A DNA stretch of 64,000 nucleotides from Microlunatus speluncae (GTDB lineage: Bacteria > Actinomycetota > Actinomycetes > Propionibacteriales > Propionibacteriaceae): contig NZ_VKCZ01000006.1 of NCBI RefSeq assembly GCF_009299835.1, forward strand, positions 62,001-126,000. Reading direction: 5' to 3'. Position 1 is the first letter of the stretch. Every line of letters starts with the position of its first letter. The translations under genes were made by a program, and so were the position numbers. The notes under the pieces were generated by a model, which did not search any database, was not told where the DNA came from, and saw only the letters and a list, made by a program, of their open reading frames with translations. Below, piece by piece: positions 1 through 8,314 of the stretch.

Positions 1-641
1 GACTTCTCCCGCAGCACCCGGGTCAGGAACAGCTGCCACGGCTTCAGCACGCCGTCCTGGACCATCGCGGTCGCCGACATCTGGTAGAACGCGAAGTGAC
101 CCGGCTCCTGCTGCTTGATCGGCGTGATGATCGTCTCCGCGATCGCGTCCTCGCCCATCTCGCGCATCCCCGAGTTGATCTGGTTGTACGCCAGCACGGC
201 CTGCCGCTCGGTGCTCGCCCCGGTGAGGAAGTAGAGCAGCTTCGCCACTTCCTGGACCGGCTTGAGGTTGGCCAGCGCGCCCAGGATCTTGATCTTGAAC
301 GAGACGTCCAGGTGCGGCTCGGCCTGCTTGCGACCGAGGTCCTGCTGCAGCCGGTCCAAGATCAGCCCGTGCTGGATCTCCTGCGGCTGCCAGACGTCGG
401 CGTAGAAGGTGCGGTTGGTGTCGTCCACGTCCGGAAGCAGCACCAGCAGCTCCAGCACGTTGCGGTCCACCTCGAGCTCGACCCGAGCCAGATAGTCGAT
501 CACGTGACCGTACTTCGACTGCACCAGGTCGGGGCGTTTCACCGTCCGGTCGACGGAATCGAGGGAGATCGGAGGGTAAAGTTCACCCAGTCGCTGAACG
601 TGTTCAGCGATCTTCTGCTGGGTGATCCGCTGCCGTGGCAC
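1..641 (-). CDS. Ferritin-like diiron protein (partial, runs off the left edge)
   Basis: Reading the minus strand gives an open frame from a GTG at 641 to the window edge, about 213 residues with the C-terminus missing. An in-frame TAG lies just upstream of the GTG, so the start is well bounded. The protein is alpha-helical and has two metal-ligand motifs of the ferritin-like/acyl-ACP-desaturase type: EIQHG (E-x-x-H) in the middle and EPGHFAFYQ (E-x-x-H) later. This suggests a carboxylate-bridged diiron site, hence a redox or desaturase-like role. Substrate cannot be told. It is not a canonical ferritin or bacterioferritin. The family is inferred from motifs only. Confidence 0.6.
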   Translation of the reverse strand, partial: MPRQRITQQKIAEHVQRLGELYPPISLDSVDRTVKRPDLVQSKYGHVIDYLARVELEVDRNVLELLVLLPDVDDTNRTFYADVWQPQEIQHGLILDRLQQDLGRKQAEPHLDVSFKIKILGALANLKPVQEVAKLLYFLTGASTERQAVLAYNQINSGMREMGEDAIAETIITPIKQQEPGHFAFYQMSATAMVQDGVLKPWQLFLTRVLREK

Positions 642-762
642 GGATGGAGTCTAACTCCCAGAAATTAGGGCAACCAAAGCCTTGTCTGTGTCCTCCAACA
701 CAACAGGACCTGAACTCTGAACCGGACGCCGATCGTCCGCAACCGTTTCTACTCTGAGGCAC

Positions 763-1365
763 ATGACCGATCGTGAGTTGGGGTTCGGCGATTACCGGAT
801 CGAGGCACTGAGCACGCAGACCTGGGCCGCCTTCGCGGCCCTGGCCGAACGGCACAACGGCGTCTGGGGTGGCTGTTGGTGCACCAAGTTTCACGGCGAC
901 TGCGAGGGCGTGGATCGCGCGACGCTCGGCACCCGCGAGTTCAAGCGACGCCTGGTCGAGCTGGACCGGGCGCACGCGGCGCTGGTGTTCGACGGCGACC
1001 GGGCGGTCGCCTGGGCCGAGTTCGGCCCGATCGACGAGTTGCCGGACATCCAGCACCGCAAGGAATGGGAGCCTACGGTCACCCGCCGACCCGACTTCCG
1101 CATCACCTGTCTCTTCGTCGATCGGGACTATCGCCGCCGGGGGATGGCCCGGCTCGCGGTCCAGGGTGCGCTGCTGTTGATCGGCCGAGCGGGCGGCGGG
1201 CTGGTCGAGTCTTATCCGCACGACCTCGCGCCGGGCAAGAGGCCCTCCGCGTCGTTCCTCTACAACGCCACCCGGAGCATGTACGAACAGCTCGGGTTCA
1301 GCTATCAGCGGCCCAAGGGCCTGGGCAACTGCGTGATGACCCTGGAGGTCGCGGCCGGCTCCTGA
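763..1365 (+). CDS. GNAT-family N-acetyltransferase
   Basis: This 200-residue protein has the GNAT fold: the DFRITCLFVDRDYRRRGMA segment holds the acetyl-CoA pyrophosphate loop (R-R-x-G-M-A) and the end has the usual Y-E-Q-L-G-F strand. The N-terminus has a WGGCWCTKFH cysteine cluster seen in a small actinobacterial GNAT subgroup. It should transfer an acyl group from acyl-CoA to an amine; the acceptor is unknown. The gene stands alone, divergent from the ferritin-like gene, with an ATG start. Confidence 0.85.
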   Translation: MTDRELGFGDYRIEALSTQTWAAFAALAERHNGVWGGCWCTKFHGDCEGVDRATLGTREFKRRLVELDRAHAALVFDGDRAVAWAEFGPIDELPDIQHRKEWEPTVTRRPDFRITCLFVDRDYRRRGMARLAVQGALLLIGRAGGGLVESYPHDLAPGKRPSASFLYNATRSMYEQLGFSYQRPKGLGNCVMTLEVAAGS

Positions 1366-1374
1366 GCGGTGGGG

Positions 1375-1746
1375 TCAGATGGCGATCAGGATCACGATGA
1401 GGATCGCGATCAGGGCCACCACGCCGACGACCGCGCCGACCGCGATCACCGCCAGCCGGTTGCCGGACCTCGGCTCGGCCAGCTCGCCGGGCCGGCCGGT
1501 GCCGGTGTCGACGATCGCCGGGTTCTCGTACGTCTGCAGCGGGGGCAGACCCTGCACCACCGGGACCAGCTCGCCCAGCTGTCGGGCGGCGAACAACTGA
1601 TCCAGCCGGGACTGATACTCCTCCTGCGTCAGCGCTCCGTCGGTGAAGGCGGTGTTCAGCCGGCGGCTCAACCGGTCCCGTTCGTCGTCGGAGACCGGCT
1701 CGGCCGGCTTGCTCCGATACGGCGAGGAGATCGGGAGTTCGCTCAC
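1375..1746 (-). CDS. DUF1707 (SHOCT-like) single-pass membrane protein
   Basis: This is a 123-residue protein. Residues about 18-68 match the DUF1707 domain typical of actinobacteria (DDERDRL near the start, then LTQEEYQSRLDQLFAARQLGEL). A Pro/Gly-rich linker follows, and the last 26 residues form one hydrophobic membrane segment. The domain is thought to resemble SHOCT oligomerisation modules and would face the cytoplasm. No enzymatic residues are visible. It converges on the GNAT gene with only 9 bp between stops. Confidence 0.8.
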   Translation of the reverse strand: MSELPISSPYRSKPAEPVSDDERDRLSRRLNTAFTDGALTQEEYQSRLDQLFAARQLGELVPVVQGLPPLQTYENPAIVDTGTGRPGELAEPRSGNRLAVIAVGAVVGVVALIAILIVILIAI

Positions 1747-1832
1747 GCCATCAGCCTACCCGCGGCGGGCCGGTCGGACCGGAGCCGGCAAATCGAGTCG
1801 GCCCGTCGCTCCGGTCGGCTTAGGGTGTGCAC

Positions 1833-2897
1833 ATGCGGATCGGGCCCGATCTGAACGGGCATGGAGAAGGCGAGCGCTCCCGGCCGCGGCCGACGTTGCG
1901 CGATGTCGCGCGCCGCGCGGGAGTGTCGGCCAAGACCGTCTCCAACGTGATCAACGGCTCCGCCCCGGTCAGCCCCGAGACCCGGCTGCGGGTCGACCAG
2001 GCGCTGGCCGAGCTGGACTACGTGCCGAACCTGTCGGCCCGGGGCCTGCGGAACGGCCGCAGCGACCTGATCGCCGTGGCGCTGCCCGACTTGGCCTCGG
2101 CCTACTCGGCCGAGATGGCGCACCACTTCATCACGCTGGCCGGTGAGCGCGGTCTGGGCGTCCAGTTGGAGGAGACGTACGGCCAGGCCGATCGGGAGAC
2201 CCAGCTGCTGTCCCGGGCCAACGCGCACCTGGTGGACGGTTTGATCTTGAACCCGGTGCGGCTGGAGACCTCGGCCGTGCAGCGCGGCGTCGTGCTGCCG
2301 CCGGTGGTGCTGATCGGCGAGGTGCACCAGCCGATCGCCGATCATGTCTGGATCGACAACGTCGGGGCCAGCCGGGACGTGGTGGCGTTGTTGATCAACG
2401 CGGGGCATCGCCGGATCGCCACCCTCGGCCCGACCCGGGCGGAGAGCGCCCGGCAACGGCTGGAAGGCTTCCGGGAGGCGCATGCCAACGCGGGCCGGCC
2501 GATCCCGCCGGAGCTGGAGATCCCCTGTCAGGAATGGTCCGGCCACGGCGGGTTTCGGGCGATGACCGCGTTCCTCGCCGATCATGACGTGCCGGACGCG
2601 ATCTATTGCATGACCGATGCGATGGCGATCGGCGCGATCAGCGCCCTGTCCGGCGCCGGGTTCCGGGTGCCGGACGATGTCTCCGTGGTCAGCTACGACA
2701 ACGTCTGGGAGGCTCGCTTCTCCCAGCCGCCGCTGACCACGATCGACTTCGACAAGCGCCGGCTGGCCCGGACCGCGCTGGATCTGTTGTCGGCCCGGAT
2801 CGACGATCCGAGCCGACCAACTCAGAGCGTTACGGTGCCGTACTCGATCGTGCATCGACAGAGCGTCCGGCGACGGGTTGCGCCAGTCGACTCATGA
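1833..2897 (+). CDS. LacI-family transcriptional regulator
   Basis: This 354-residue regulator has an N-terminal LacI helix-turn-helix (TLRDVARRAGVSAKTVSNVIN) and a hinge, then a periplasmic-binding-protein-like effector domain. I prefer the ATG at 1833 because AGGG lies 7 nt upstream; an in-frame GTG at 1827 is possible. LacI proteins usually repress sugar-use genes and release DNA when a sugar binds. No sugar gene is adjacent, so its target is not evident. Its 3' end overlaps the convergent MFS gene by 68 bp. Confidence 0.92.
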   Translation: MRIGPDLNGHGEGERSRPRPTLRDVARRAGVSAKTVSNVINGSAPVSPETRLRVDQALAELDYVPNLSARGLRNGRSDLIAVALPDLASAYSAEMAHHFITLAGERGLGVQLEETYGQADRETQLLSRANAHLVDGLILNPVRLETSAVQRGVVLPPVVLIGEVHQPIADHVWIDNVGASRDVVALLINAGHRRIATLGPTRAESARQRLEGFREAHANAGRPIPPELEIPCQEWSGHGGFRAMTAFLADHDVPDAIYCMTDAMAIGAISALSGAGFRVPDDVSVVSYDNVWEARFSQPPLTTIDFDKRRLARTALDLLSARIDDPSRPTQSVTVPYSIVHRQSVRRRVAPVDS

Positions 2898-4347
2898 TCA
2901 ACGAAACAAGTGTGATCACCAGGCTCAGCCCGACGAAGATCGCCCCGGCGGTGAACGCCCGGTCCATGCCGGTGATCAACTCCGGCACCGGCACGGCCGC
3001 CCCCGACCCGGAACTGATGCCCGAGATCGCGATCAGTCCGGCCAGCCCGAGGGCAACGCCGCCGGCCTGCTGCGCGGTCTGCATCAAACCGGCCGCGGCA
3101 CCCTGATCGGACCGGGGCACCCCGCCCAGGATCCTGGCCGAGAAGGGCATGAACGACAGCCCGCCGCCGACACCGAGCAAGATCATCGGCAGCAGCACGC
3201 CGCTCCAGTAGTCGGTCTCAACGGTGAGTCGGCTGAACAGGAGATGGCCGATGATCAGCAGCACCGAGCCGGCCAGCGCGACCCCGTACGGACCGAACCG
3301 ATTGACCAGCCGTGGCGTGATCCGCGACATCCCGAAGATGCCGAGGGTCAACGGCAGGAAGGCCAGCCCGGACAGGAACGCGTCGTAGCCGTGCACCACC
3401 TGGAGGAACTGCACCAGGAAGAAGAAGGCAGCCATCTGCGGCCCGACGATCAGCATGAAGCCGAGCAGCGCCGTCACCCGCTGCGGGTCCTTGAGCAGCC
3501 GGAAGGCGAACAGCGGATGGCTGGCCCGCCGTTCGATCAGGCCGAGCGAGGCCAACCCGATCACGGCCAGCGCGAAGGCGATCACGGTCCGGGTGGAGAG
3601 GCCGTCCTCGGGCAACCAGACGAAGCCGGCGACCAAGGCGATCATGCCGATGCTCGCCGCCAGCGCGCCGGGGATGTCGAACGGCTCGCGCCGCCGCTCG
3701 GTCGCCGGCAGCAGCCGGGTGCCGAGGATGAGCACGGCGATGCCGATCGGCACGTTGATGAAGAACGACCAGCGCCAGGACGCCGCCGAGGTCAGGATGC
3801 CGCCGAGCAGCAGCCCGACCGAGCCACCACCGGAGCTGACGGCGGTGAACAGACCGAGAGCGCGGTTGCGGGCCGGGCCCTCGGGCTGGGAGCGGGTCAG
3901 CAGCGCAAGCGCCGCCGGCGCGGCCATCGCGGCGCCGATGCCCTGGATGGCCCGGGACCCGATCAACCAACTGCCGCTCAGCGCGGCGCCGCCGAGGATC
4001 GAGCCGGCGATGAAGATGATCACCCCGAGGGTGAACGTCCGGCGGTAGCCGAGCACGTCACCGAGCCGGCCGCCGAGCAGCAGCAGTCCACCGAAGGCCA
4101 GGGTGTAGGCGTTCAGCACCCAGGAGAGGTCGGCGGCGGAGAAGCCGAAGGTGGTGTGGATGATCGGCAGGGCGACGTTGACGATGGTCGCGTCGAGCAC
4201 GAGCATCAGCTGAACGGTCAGGATGACGGCCAGAGTGAGGCCGGGACGCGACGGTGCCCCGGGACCGCCGGCAGAGGTGGTGGGTAACCCGGTGGTCGCG
4301 GGCGGCCCGGTGAGCGTCGGCGAGGCCGACGTCGAGACTGAAGACAT
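2830..4347 (-). CDS. MFS drug exporter, DHA2/EmrB-QacA type (14 TM)
   Basis: This is a 505-residue membrane protein. The first helix ends in LVLDATIVNVALPII, the motif D1 region of proton-driven DHA2 drug exporters, and GGRLGDVLGYRRTF is the MFS loop 2-3 motif A. Hydrophobic segments fit the 14-helix DHA2 layout. The start at 4347 is chosen because AAGGA sits 7 nt upstream and upstream codons are low-quality coding. It is divergent from a TetR gene with three operator-like palindromes between them, so it is probably TetR-repressed and effector-induced. The C-terminus overlaps the LacI gene tail. Confidence 0.93.
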   Translation of the reverse strand: MSSVSTSASPTLTGPPATTGLPTTSAGGPGAPSRPGLTLAVILTVQLMLVLDATIVNVALPIIHTTFGFSAADLSWVLNAYTLAFGGLLLLGGRLGDVLGYRRTFTLGVIIFIAGSILGGAALSGSWLIGSRAIQGIGAAMAAPAALALLTRSQPEGPARNRALGLFTAVSSGGGSVGLLLGGILTSAASWRWSFFINVPIGIAVLILGTRLLPATERRREPFDIPGALAASIGMIALVAGFVWLPEDGLSTRTVIAFALAVIGLASLGLIERRASHPLFAFRLLKDPQRVTALLGFMLIVGPQMAAFFFLVQFLQVVHGYDAFLSGLAFLPLTLGIFGMSRITPRLVNRFGPYGVALAGSVLLIIGHLLFSRLTVETDYWSGVLLPMILLGVGGGLSFMPFSARILGGVPRSDQGAAAGLMQTAQQAGGVALGLAGLIAISGISSGSGAAVPVPELITGMDRAFTAGAIFVGLSLVITLVSLIMSRLAQPVAGRSVDARSSTAP

Positions 4348-4452
4348 GAAGATCCTTACCCCGTGTGGGTGAGCGTGCTGGGTGGAGCGGTCGGTCCGCG
4401 CCCCATGGCGCCGCACCGGTGGCCTCGTGTCGACTCGAGCCACTACACTGAA

Positions 4453-4469
4453 CTGGAGACCGGCTCCGA
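4453..4469. promoter_or_regulatory. TetR-type operator-like palindrome, copy 1 (imperfect)
   Basis: CTGGAGACCGGCTCCGA is a 17-bp near-palindrome with half-sites TGGAG and CTCCG separated by 5 bp. It has the same geometry as two better copies just downstream. Confidence 0.45.
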
Positions 4470-4495
4470 TTTCCGATCGGACCGGCAGGACGGTT

Positions 4496-4512
4496 CCGGA
4501 GACTGCCTCCGG
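4496..4512. promoter_or_regulatory. TetR-type operator-like palindrome, copy 2
   Basis: CCGGAGACTGCCTCCGG has perfect 6-bp arms and a 5-bp centre. It shares the CGGAG-N5-CTCCG form with the site 24 bp downstream (centre to centre). It lies between the divergent MFS and tetR starts. Confidence 0.6.
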
Positions 4513-4519
4513 TTATCTT

Positions 4520-4536
4520 ACGGAGAGAGTCTCCGT
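4520..4536. promoter_or_regulatory. TetR-type operator-like palindrome, copy 3 (best)
   Basis: ACGGAGAGAGTCTCCGT is a perfect 17-bp palindrome (7-bp arms, 3-bp centre), 23 bp before the GTG start of tetR. It is the strongest candidate binding site for the adjacent TetR protein. Confidence 0.7.
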
Positions 4537-4558
4537 TTTGGCAACAGGGATGTTCGAC

Positions 4559-5146
4559 GTGACCACAACCGATGCCGATCAGCCGCGAAAGTTACGCGCG
4601 GATGCCCAGCGCAACTACGACGCGATCGTCGCGGTCGCCCGGACGGCCTTCGGTGAGCGGGGCGCCGAGGCTTCGCTGGACGACATCGCCAAGCGCGCCG
4701 GCGTCGGCCCGGGCACCCTCTACCGGCACTTCCCCACTCGGGACCACCTCTACCGGGCCGTCCTCGAGGACTGGCAGGAAGACGTACGGGCGGATGGCGA
4801 GCGACTGAAAGAACTCGCCGCCGAGGACCCGGAGCGAGCCCTGGCCGAGTGGGCCCGGAACCACTTCACCCACAAGTCGTTCTTCCGCGGCCTGCACGCC
4901 CGCCTGGTCGCCGATCCGGACGACAAGACCTCCGTGCTCTACTCGTGCAAGACCGTGCTCGGCGACGTCGCCGCGGTCGTGCTGGAACGGGCCAAGACGG
5001 CCGGGCTGGTCCGGCCCGAGATCGAGTTCCGGATGGTGTCGCAACTGCTCAGCGGCATCGGCATGGTGGCCGAGCACGTCCCGGACGGCGTCGACGTCGA
5101 CGCCCAGATCGACATCGTCCTGGCCGGCCTGCGCCCACGCGGCTGA
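4559..5146 (+). CDS. TetR-family transcriptional regulator
   Basis: This is a 195-residue repressor-type protein. Residues about 10-60 form the TetR helix-turn-helix (DDIAKRAGVGPGTLYRHFPTR), and the rest is the helical ligand-binding/dimer domain. The GTG at 4559 is preferred since AGGG lies about 9 nt upstream; the ATG at 4550 abuts that AGGG and has no room for a ribosome site. Divergent placement next to the MFS exporter implies local control of drug efflux and of itself. Confidence 0.9.
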   Translation: MTTTDADQPRKLRADAQRNYDAIVAVARTAFGERGAEASLDDIAKRAGVGPGTLYRHFPTRDHLYRAVLEDWQEDVRADGERLKELAAEDPERALAEWARNHFTHKSFFRGLHARLVADPDDKTSVLYSCKTVLGDVAAVVLERAKTAGLVRPEIEFRMVSQLLSGIGMVAEHVPDGVDVDAQIDIVLAGLRPRG

Positions 5147-5282
5147 GCGCGTACTCGATGACAGAAGTCACTACCGGGCGAGACCCGCTCATCGGCAGCA
5201 TGTACGGCAACGATGAGCGACTTCTTCGAGGGCCCGCCCCGTCGCGGCGACAGCACAGCCGACACCAACCGCACGACCAGGC

Positions 5283-6293
5283 TCAGCCGGCGATGGCCGC
5301 TTCCGGCGTCCACACCTCCGGCAGGCCGAAGCGCGGAAAGAGGTCGGTGTCGAAGTAGCAGACCACGTGGCTGACGCCGTCCTCGGTGATCGTCAACTGG
5401 TGCAGCTGGAACGGCTGGTAGACGCCGGCCTCGTCGCGCATGTACAGCCCGAACGCCGGCTGGCCGTTGGCCCAGGTCGGTAGCAGCCGCTGCGAATCGC
5501 CGTCGGTCGCCGGGCAGTAGGTCTTGATCAAGGTCCCGACGTCGGCGGGGCCCTGATACCAACCGAGGAACGGCGGCATCTCCCAGACCACGTCGTCGCT
5601 GAGCAGCGAAACGATCTTGGTCACGTCATAGTTCTCGAACGCCGCCACATAGTTCTTCAGCAGGTCCCGGCGATGCTCGTCGTCGGGCAGCTCCGGCTTG
5701 GACTCCGGGTCGAGCTTGGCCACGTTGGCGCGGGCCCGCTGCAGGGTCGAGTTGACCCCGGCGGTGGTCAGGTCGAGCAGCTCGGCGACCTCGCTCGCCT
5801 GCCAGGCCAGCACGTCGCGCAGGATCAGCACCGCGCGCTGCTGCGGGTTGAGGTGCTGCAGCGCGGCGACGAAGGCCAGCCGGACCGAATCCCGGGAGAT
5901 CACGTCGTCGGACGGATCGGCCGACTGGCCGCCCCAGACCAGCTCGTCCGGCATCGGCTCCAGCCAGGGCACCTCGGTGCGCTGGTCCAGCGCCGCCGAC
6001 GGGTTGGCGTTGGGCTGGCCGAGGCCGGTCGGCAGCGGCCGGCGCTTCTTGCCCTCCAGCGCGGTCAGGCAGACGTTGGTGGCGATCTGATACATCCAGG
6101 TCCGGACCGAGGATCGCCCCTCGAAGCCGCGGAACGCGCGCCAGGCCCGGATGTAGGCCTCCTGCACCAGATCCTCGGCGTCGTGCACCGAGCCCATCAT
6201 CCGATAGCAGTGCGCCATGATCTCCCGGCGCAGCGGCTCGACCTGCTCGGCGAAGGTCGCATCGAACGTCTCGTCGGGGGCAACGGTGGTCAT
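5283..6293 (-). CDS. ECF sigma factor, SigG-like (TIGR02960 type) with SnoaL-like C-domain
   Basis: This is a 336-residue protein. Sigma region 2 is CYRMMGSVHDAEDLVQEAYIRAW followed by RTWMYQIATNVCL; region 4 is LNPQQRAVLILRDVLAWQASEVAEL with STLQRARA. Residues about 205-336 form a SnoaL/NTF2-like domain. Such C-terminal domains modulate ECF activity in related groups in place of an anti-sigma factor. No anti-sigma gene is adjacent. The start at 6293 has an AGGGGG stretch upstream. It is divergent from a VOC gene, and a paralogue lies at 58103-59134. Confidence 0.88.
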   Translation of the reverse strand: MTTVAPDETFDATFAEQVEPLRREIMAHCYRMMGSVHDAEDLVQEAYIRAWRAFRGFEGRSSVRTWMYQIATNVCLTALEGKKRRPLPTGLGQPNANPSAALDQRTEVPWLEPMPDELVWGGQSADPSDDVISRDSVRLAFVAALQHLNPQQRAVLILRDVLAWQASEVAELLDLTTAGVNSTLQRARANVAKLDPESKPELPDDEHRRDLLKNYVAAFENYDVTKIVSLLSDDVVWEMPPFLGWYQGPADVGTLIKTYCPATDGDSQRLLPTWANGQPAFGLYMRDEAGVYQPFQLHQLTITEDGVSHVVCYFDTDLFPRFGLPEVWTPEAAIAG

Positions 6294-6353
6294 GAGCGAA
6301 AACGTACCCCCTGGCACCGACGAGTTCTGCCGATCCGTCGAGTCAACCTCTCC

Positions 6354-6782
6354 ATGACCTCCTTTGCGGAAGACGCCTCCATCAACCGGATGATCTTCAT
6401 CAACCTCCCGGTGGCCGACCTGGAGCGTTCGCGGAGGTTCTACGCCGGCCTCGGCTTCGCCGTCGACCCGCAACTGAGCGACGGCCAGTGCGTCTGCGTC
6501 GTCATCTCCCGGTCGATCTGCGTGATGCTGCTCGGCCACGACCGGTTCGCCCAGGCCATCGACGGCGAGATCGCCGACGCGCACCGCACCACCGAGGTGC
6601 TGAACTGTCTGACCGCCGCGAGCCGGGACGAGGTCGACCGGCTGGTCACCCGCGCGGTGCTCGGCGGCGGTCGGGTCTGGCGGGACAAGGTGGACGACGG
6701 TGTGATGTACGGCCACAGTTTCGCCGATCCGGACGGTCATGTCTGGGAGTTGCTGCACCTGGAGTTCGGCAGTGGCCCCTGA
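6354..6782 (+). CDS. VOC-family (glyoxalase/bleomycin-resistance fold) protein
   Basis: This is a 142-residue single-domain protein with the two beta-alpha-beta-beta-beta modules of the VOC fold: FINLPVADLERSRRFYAGLGF at the start and HSFADPDGHVWELLHLEF at the end, the latter with the usual metal-side glutamate. The role is undetermined (metal-dependent lyase, dioxygenase or binding protein). It is divergent from the SigG-like gene, a common pairing that suggests control by that sigma factor. Its last 46 nt overlap the convergent aldose-epimerase gene. Confidence 0.85.
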   Translation: MTSFAEDASINRMIFINLPVADLERSRRFYAGLGFAVDPQLSDGQCVCVVISRSICVMLLGHDRFAQAIDGEIADAHRTTEVLNCLTAASRDEVDRLVTRAVLGGGRVWRDKVDDGVMYGHSFADPDGHVWELLHLEFGSGP

Positions 6783-7645
6783 ATCAGTTCCAGGGCGAGG
6801 GTCCATTCGAGCGGGTGGCCGGGCTGCACGGTCGTGACCCGGTCGCGGGTGACGGCCTCGGCCAGGGAGTCGTAGTAGCCGGTGGTCGGTTCGATGGCGA
6901 TCACGTCGGCCCGCGCGAAGGCGCGGCGGTCGTACCAGAGGCCGAGGTACGGCACGATCGCCGGATCCCAGGACAGCCGCAGCGCGCGACCCTCCGGCCG
7001 GCGCAGGGCGGCGCTGCCGACTGCTTCCGTCGGCGGCAGATAGACCTTGCGCCCGGTGCCCACGGCCACCGTGTCGATGCCGGCCAGACCGGCGTTCCAG
7101 CGATGCTCGACCCCCGGCTCGGCGTGCACGTCGATCACCCGCTCGACCCGGTCCGGCAATTCGATCATGGTCCCCGGCGGTGCCAGGAACTGCGGGTGCG
7201 CGGCCCAGAGGAACGGCACCGGCCGGGCCTCGGCGCTGACCCGGTAACGCAGCTCGAGCCCCGTCTCGGTGGCCGCCACCTCGCGCCGCAGCGTGTACGG
7301 CAGCGCCGTGCCGCCGACTTCCAGCGCGGCCGACCCGTCCTGATCGGTCGGGGTCGACCAGGCCGTCGTCCACAGCTCGCCGTGATCGGGCAGTTCGGTG
7401 CCGTCGGCCAGCCGGCCGGCGGCGATCGTCGGTGCGCACTCGTCCCAGCCGCACAGCTCGGCCTCGGTGAAGACGTCCCCGGGCCGCGCCGGCGCCGGCA
7501 GCGGATCCGGCGGGCCGAGCAGCCACTCCGTGCCGTGATCATCGACCAGCGACACGATCTTGCCGCCCCGCCCCGGGACCATGATCATCGTCAGCCCGGC
7601 CCCGATGATCTTGACCGCCGACTCCCCCGGCCACCACGTCGTCAC
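6737..7645 (-). CDS. Aldose-1-epimerase-like (galactose mutarotase fold) protein
   Basis: This 302-residue beta-rich protein has the mutarotase-like pattern: GGKIVSLVDDHGTEWLLG at the N-terminus, ELWTTAW and AAHPQFL in the middle, and EPTTGYYDSLAEA near the end. A GTG at 7645 after GGCAGG is taken as the start; the upstream in-frame extension runs into repeat DNA. It would interconvert sugar anomers or bind carbohydrate. The catalytic His/Glu pair is not certain from sequence alone. No sugar operon is adjacent. Confidence 0.8.
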   Translation of the reverse strand: MTTWWPGESAVKIIGAGLTMIMVPGRGGKIVSLVDDHGTEWLLGPPDPLPAPARPGDVFTEAELCGWDECAPTIAAGRLADGTELPDHGELWTTAWSTPTDQDGSAALEVGGTALPYTLRREVAATETGLELRYRVSAEARPVPFLWAAHPQFLAPPGTMIELPDRVERVIDVHAEPGVEHRWNAGLAGIDTVAVGTGRKVYLPPTEAVGSAALRRPEGRALRLSWDPAIVPYLGLWYDRRAFARADVIAIEPTTGYYDSLAEAVTRDRVTTVQPGHPLEWTLALELIQGPLPNSRCSNSQT

Positions 7646-7703
7646 CCTGCCGACCCTAACCTCCGGGCGCCGAGAGCCCGCCTGAACCGAACACCGTGGT
7701 TCG

Positions 7704-7766
7704 TCCCTTGAGCCTGTCGCCGCTCGTTCGTGCCCCACTTGTTCGTTCCCTGAGCCTGTCGAAGGG
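7704..7766. repeat. CCCTGAGCCTGTCGAAGGG-type repeat, two copies
   Basis: A decayed copy at 7704-7720 and a perfect 19-nt copy at 7748-7766, in the same orientation. This is the most numerous repeat of the window (see also 8172, 24245, 26736, 45657 and 61213). Confidence 0.8.
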
Positions 7767-7811
7767 CAAGCCAGCTGGGTGCCCCTCCGGTTTCGGCCTC
7801 ACGGCCGGAAA

Positions 7812-7960
7812 AGACGCGCCAAGAAGCGGGCGGGTCAAGGCGGTCCGCCGCGTCATGCGCCCGGGCGCCGGTGTCGGCTGCGAAAGTCGCCGGCTGCGCA
7901 ACCAGCACCCGGCCGGACATTCCCAGGAAACGCCGTAACCCGCCCGTCCTTGGCGCGTCT
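7812..7960. repeat. Inverted pair of an AGACGCGCCAAG...CGGGCGGGT repeat
   Basis: The left arm is 7812-7835 and the right arm 7938-7960. They match as reverse complements except for a small substitution/indel near the middle, and about 100 bp lie between them. A related sequence without a partner is at 45589-45615. This may be the remnant of a small mobile or palindromic element. Confidence 0.6.
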
Positions 7961-8171
7961 TTCTAATCCTCGGCGCGCACCGAGCGGACTTGTCCGACCG
8001 GCCGACCTCGAGCGACCGAAGCCGGTCGGCTCGGGCCCACTCGACGGGTGCACCTGGTTGGCTGGCACGACCCCACGACCAAGATCATCGGTGGACCCGG
8101 GCTGAGCCCGTCGACGGGAAACCACGCACACCCCGACCCGAACCGCACAGCGAACGGTGATCCGGCTTGCC

Positions 8172-8215
8172 CCCTTCGACAGGCTCAGGACATGCTTCGA
8201 CAAGCTCAGGGAACG
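8172..8215. repeat. CCCTGAGCCTGTCGAAGGG-type repeat, two inverted-orientation copies
   Basis: CCCTTCGACAGGCTCAGG at 8172-8189 and GCTTCGACAAGCTCAGGG beginning at 8194, nearly back to back. Both are reverse-oriented relative to the copy at 7748. Confidence 0.75.
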
Positions 8216-8314
8216 GCCACTCCGACCTTCGCACCACTTCCACGTTCTCCGCACCAGCTTTACCTGGCGCGAAGCCGGAGCGACGGCCGCGAAGCAGGCA
8301 CGCCTACTGGTGAC

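Larger units (their letters stand above)
7646..8314. other. 669-bp gene-free, repeat-rich spacer
   Basis: No convincing coding frame is present. The stretch holds four copies of the CCCTGAGCCTGTCGAAGGG-type repeat (two per orientation, some decayed) and a pair of 23-24-nt inverted copies of another repeat about 100 bp apart. It may be a repeat-invaded junction. Confidence 0.7.

Noticed and set aside
5283..7526. A single 747-codon protein formed by extending the sigma factor upstream
   Set aside because: The first ~410 codons are out of frame with, and overlap, the VOC and epimerase genes and look non-coding; the sigma factor starts cleanly at 6293.
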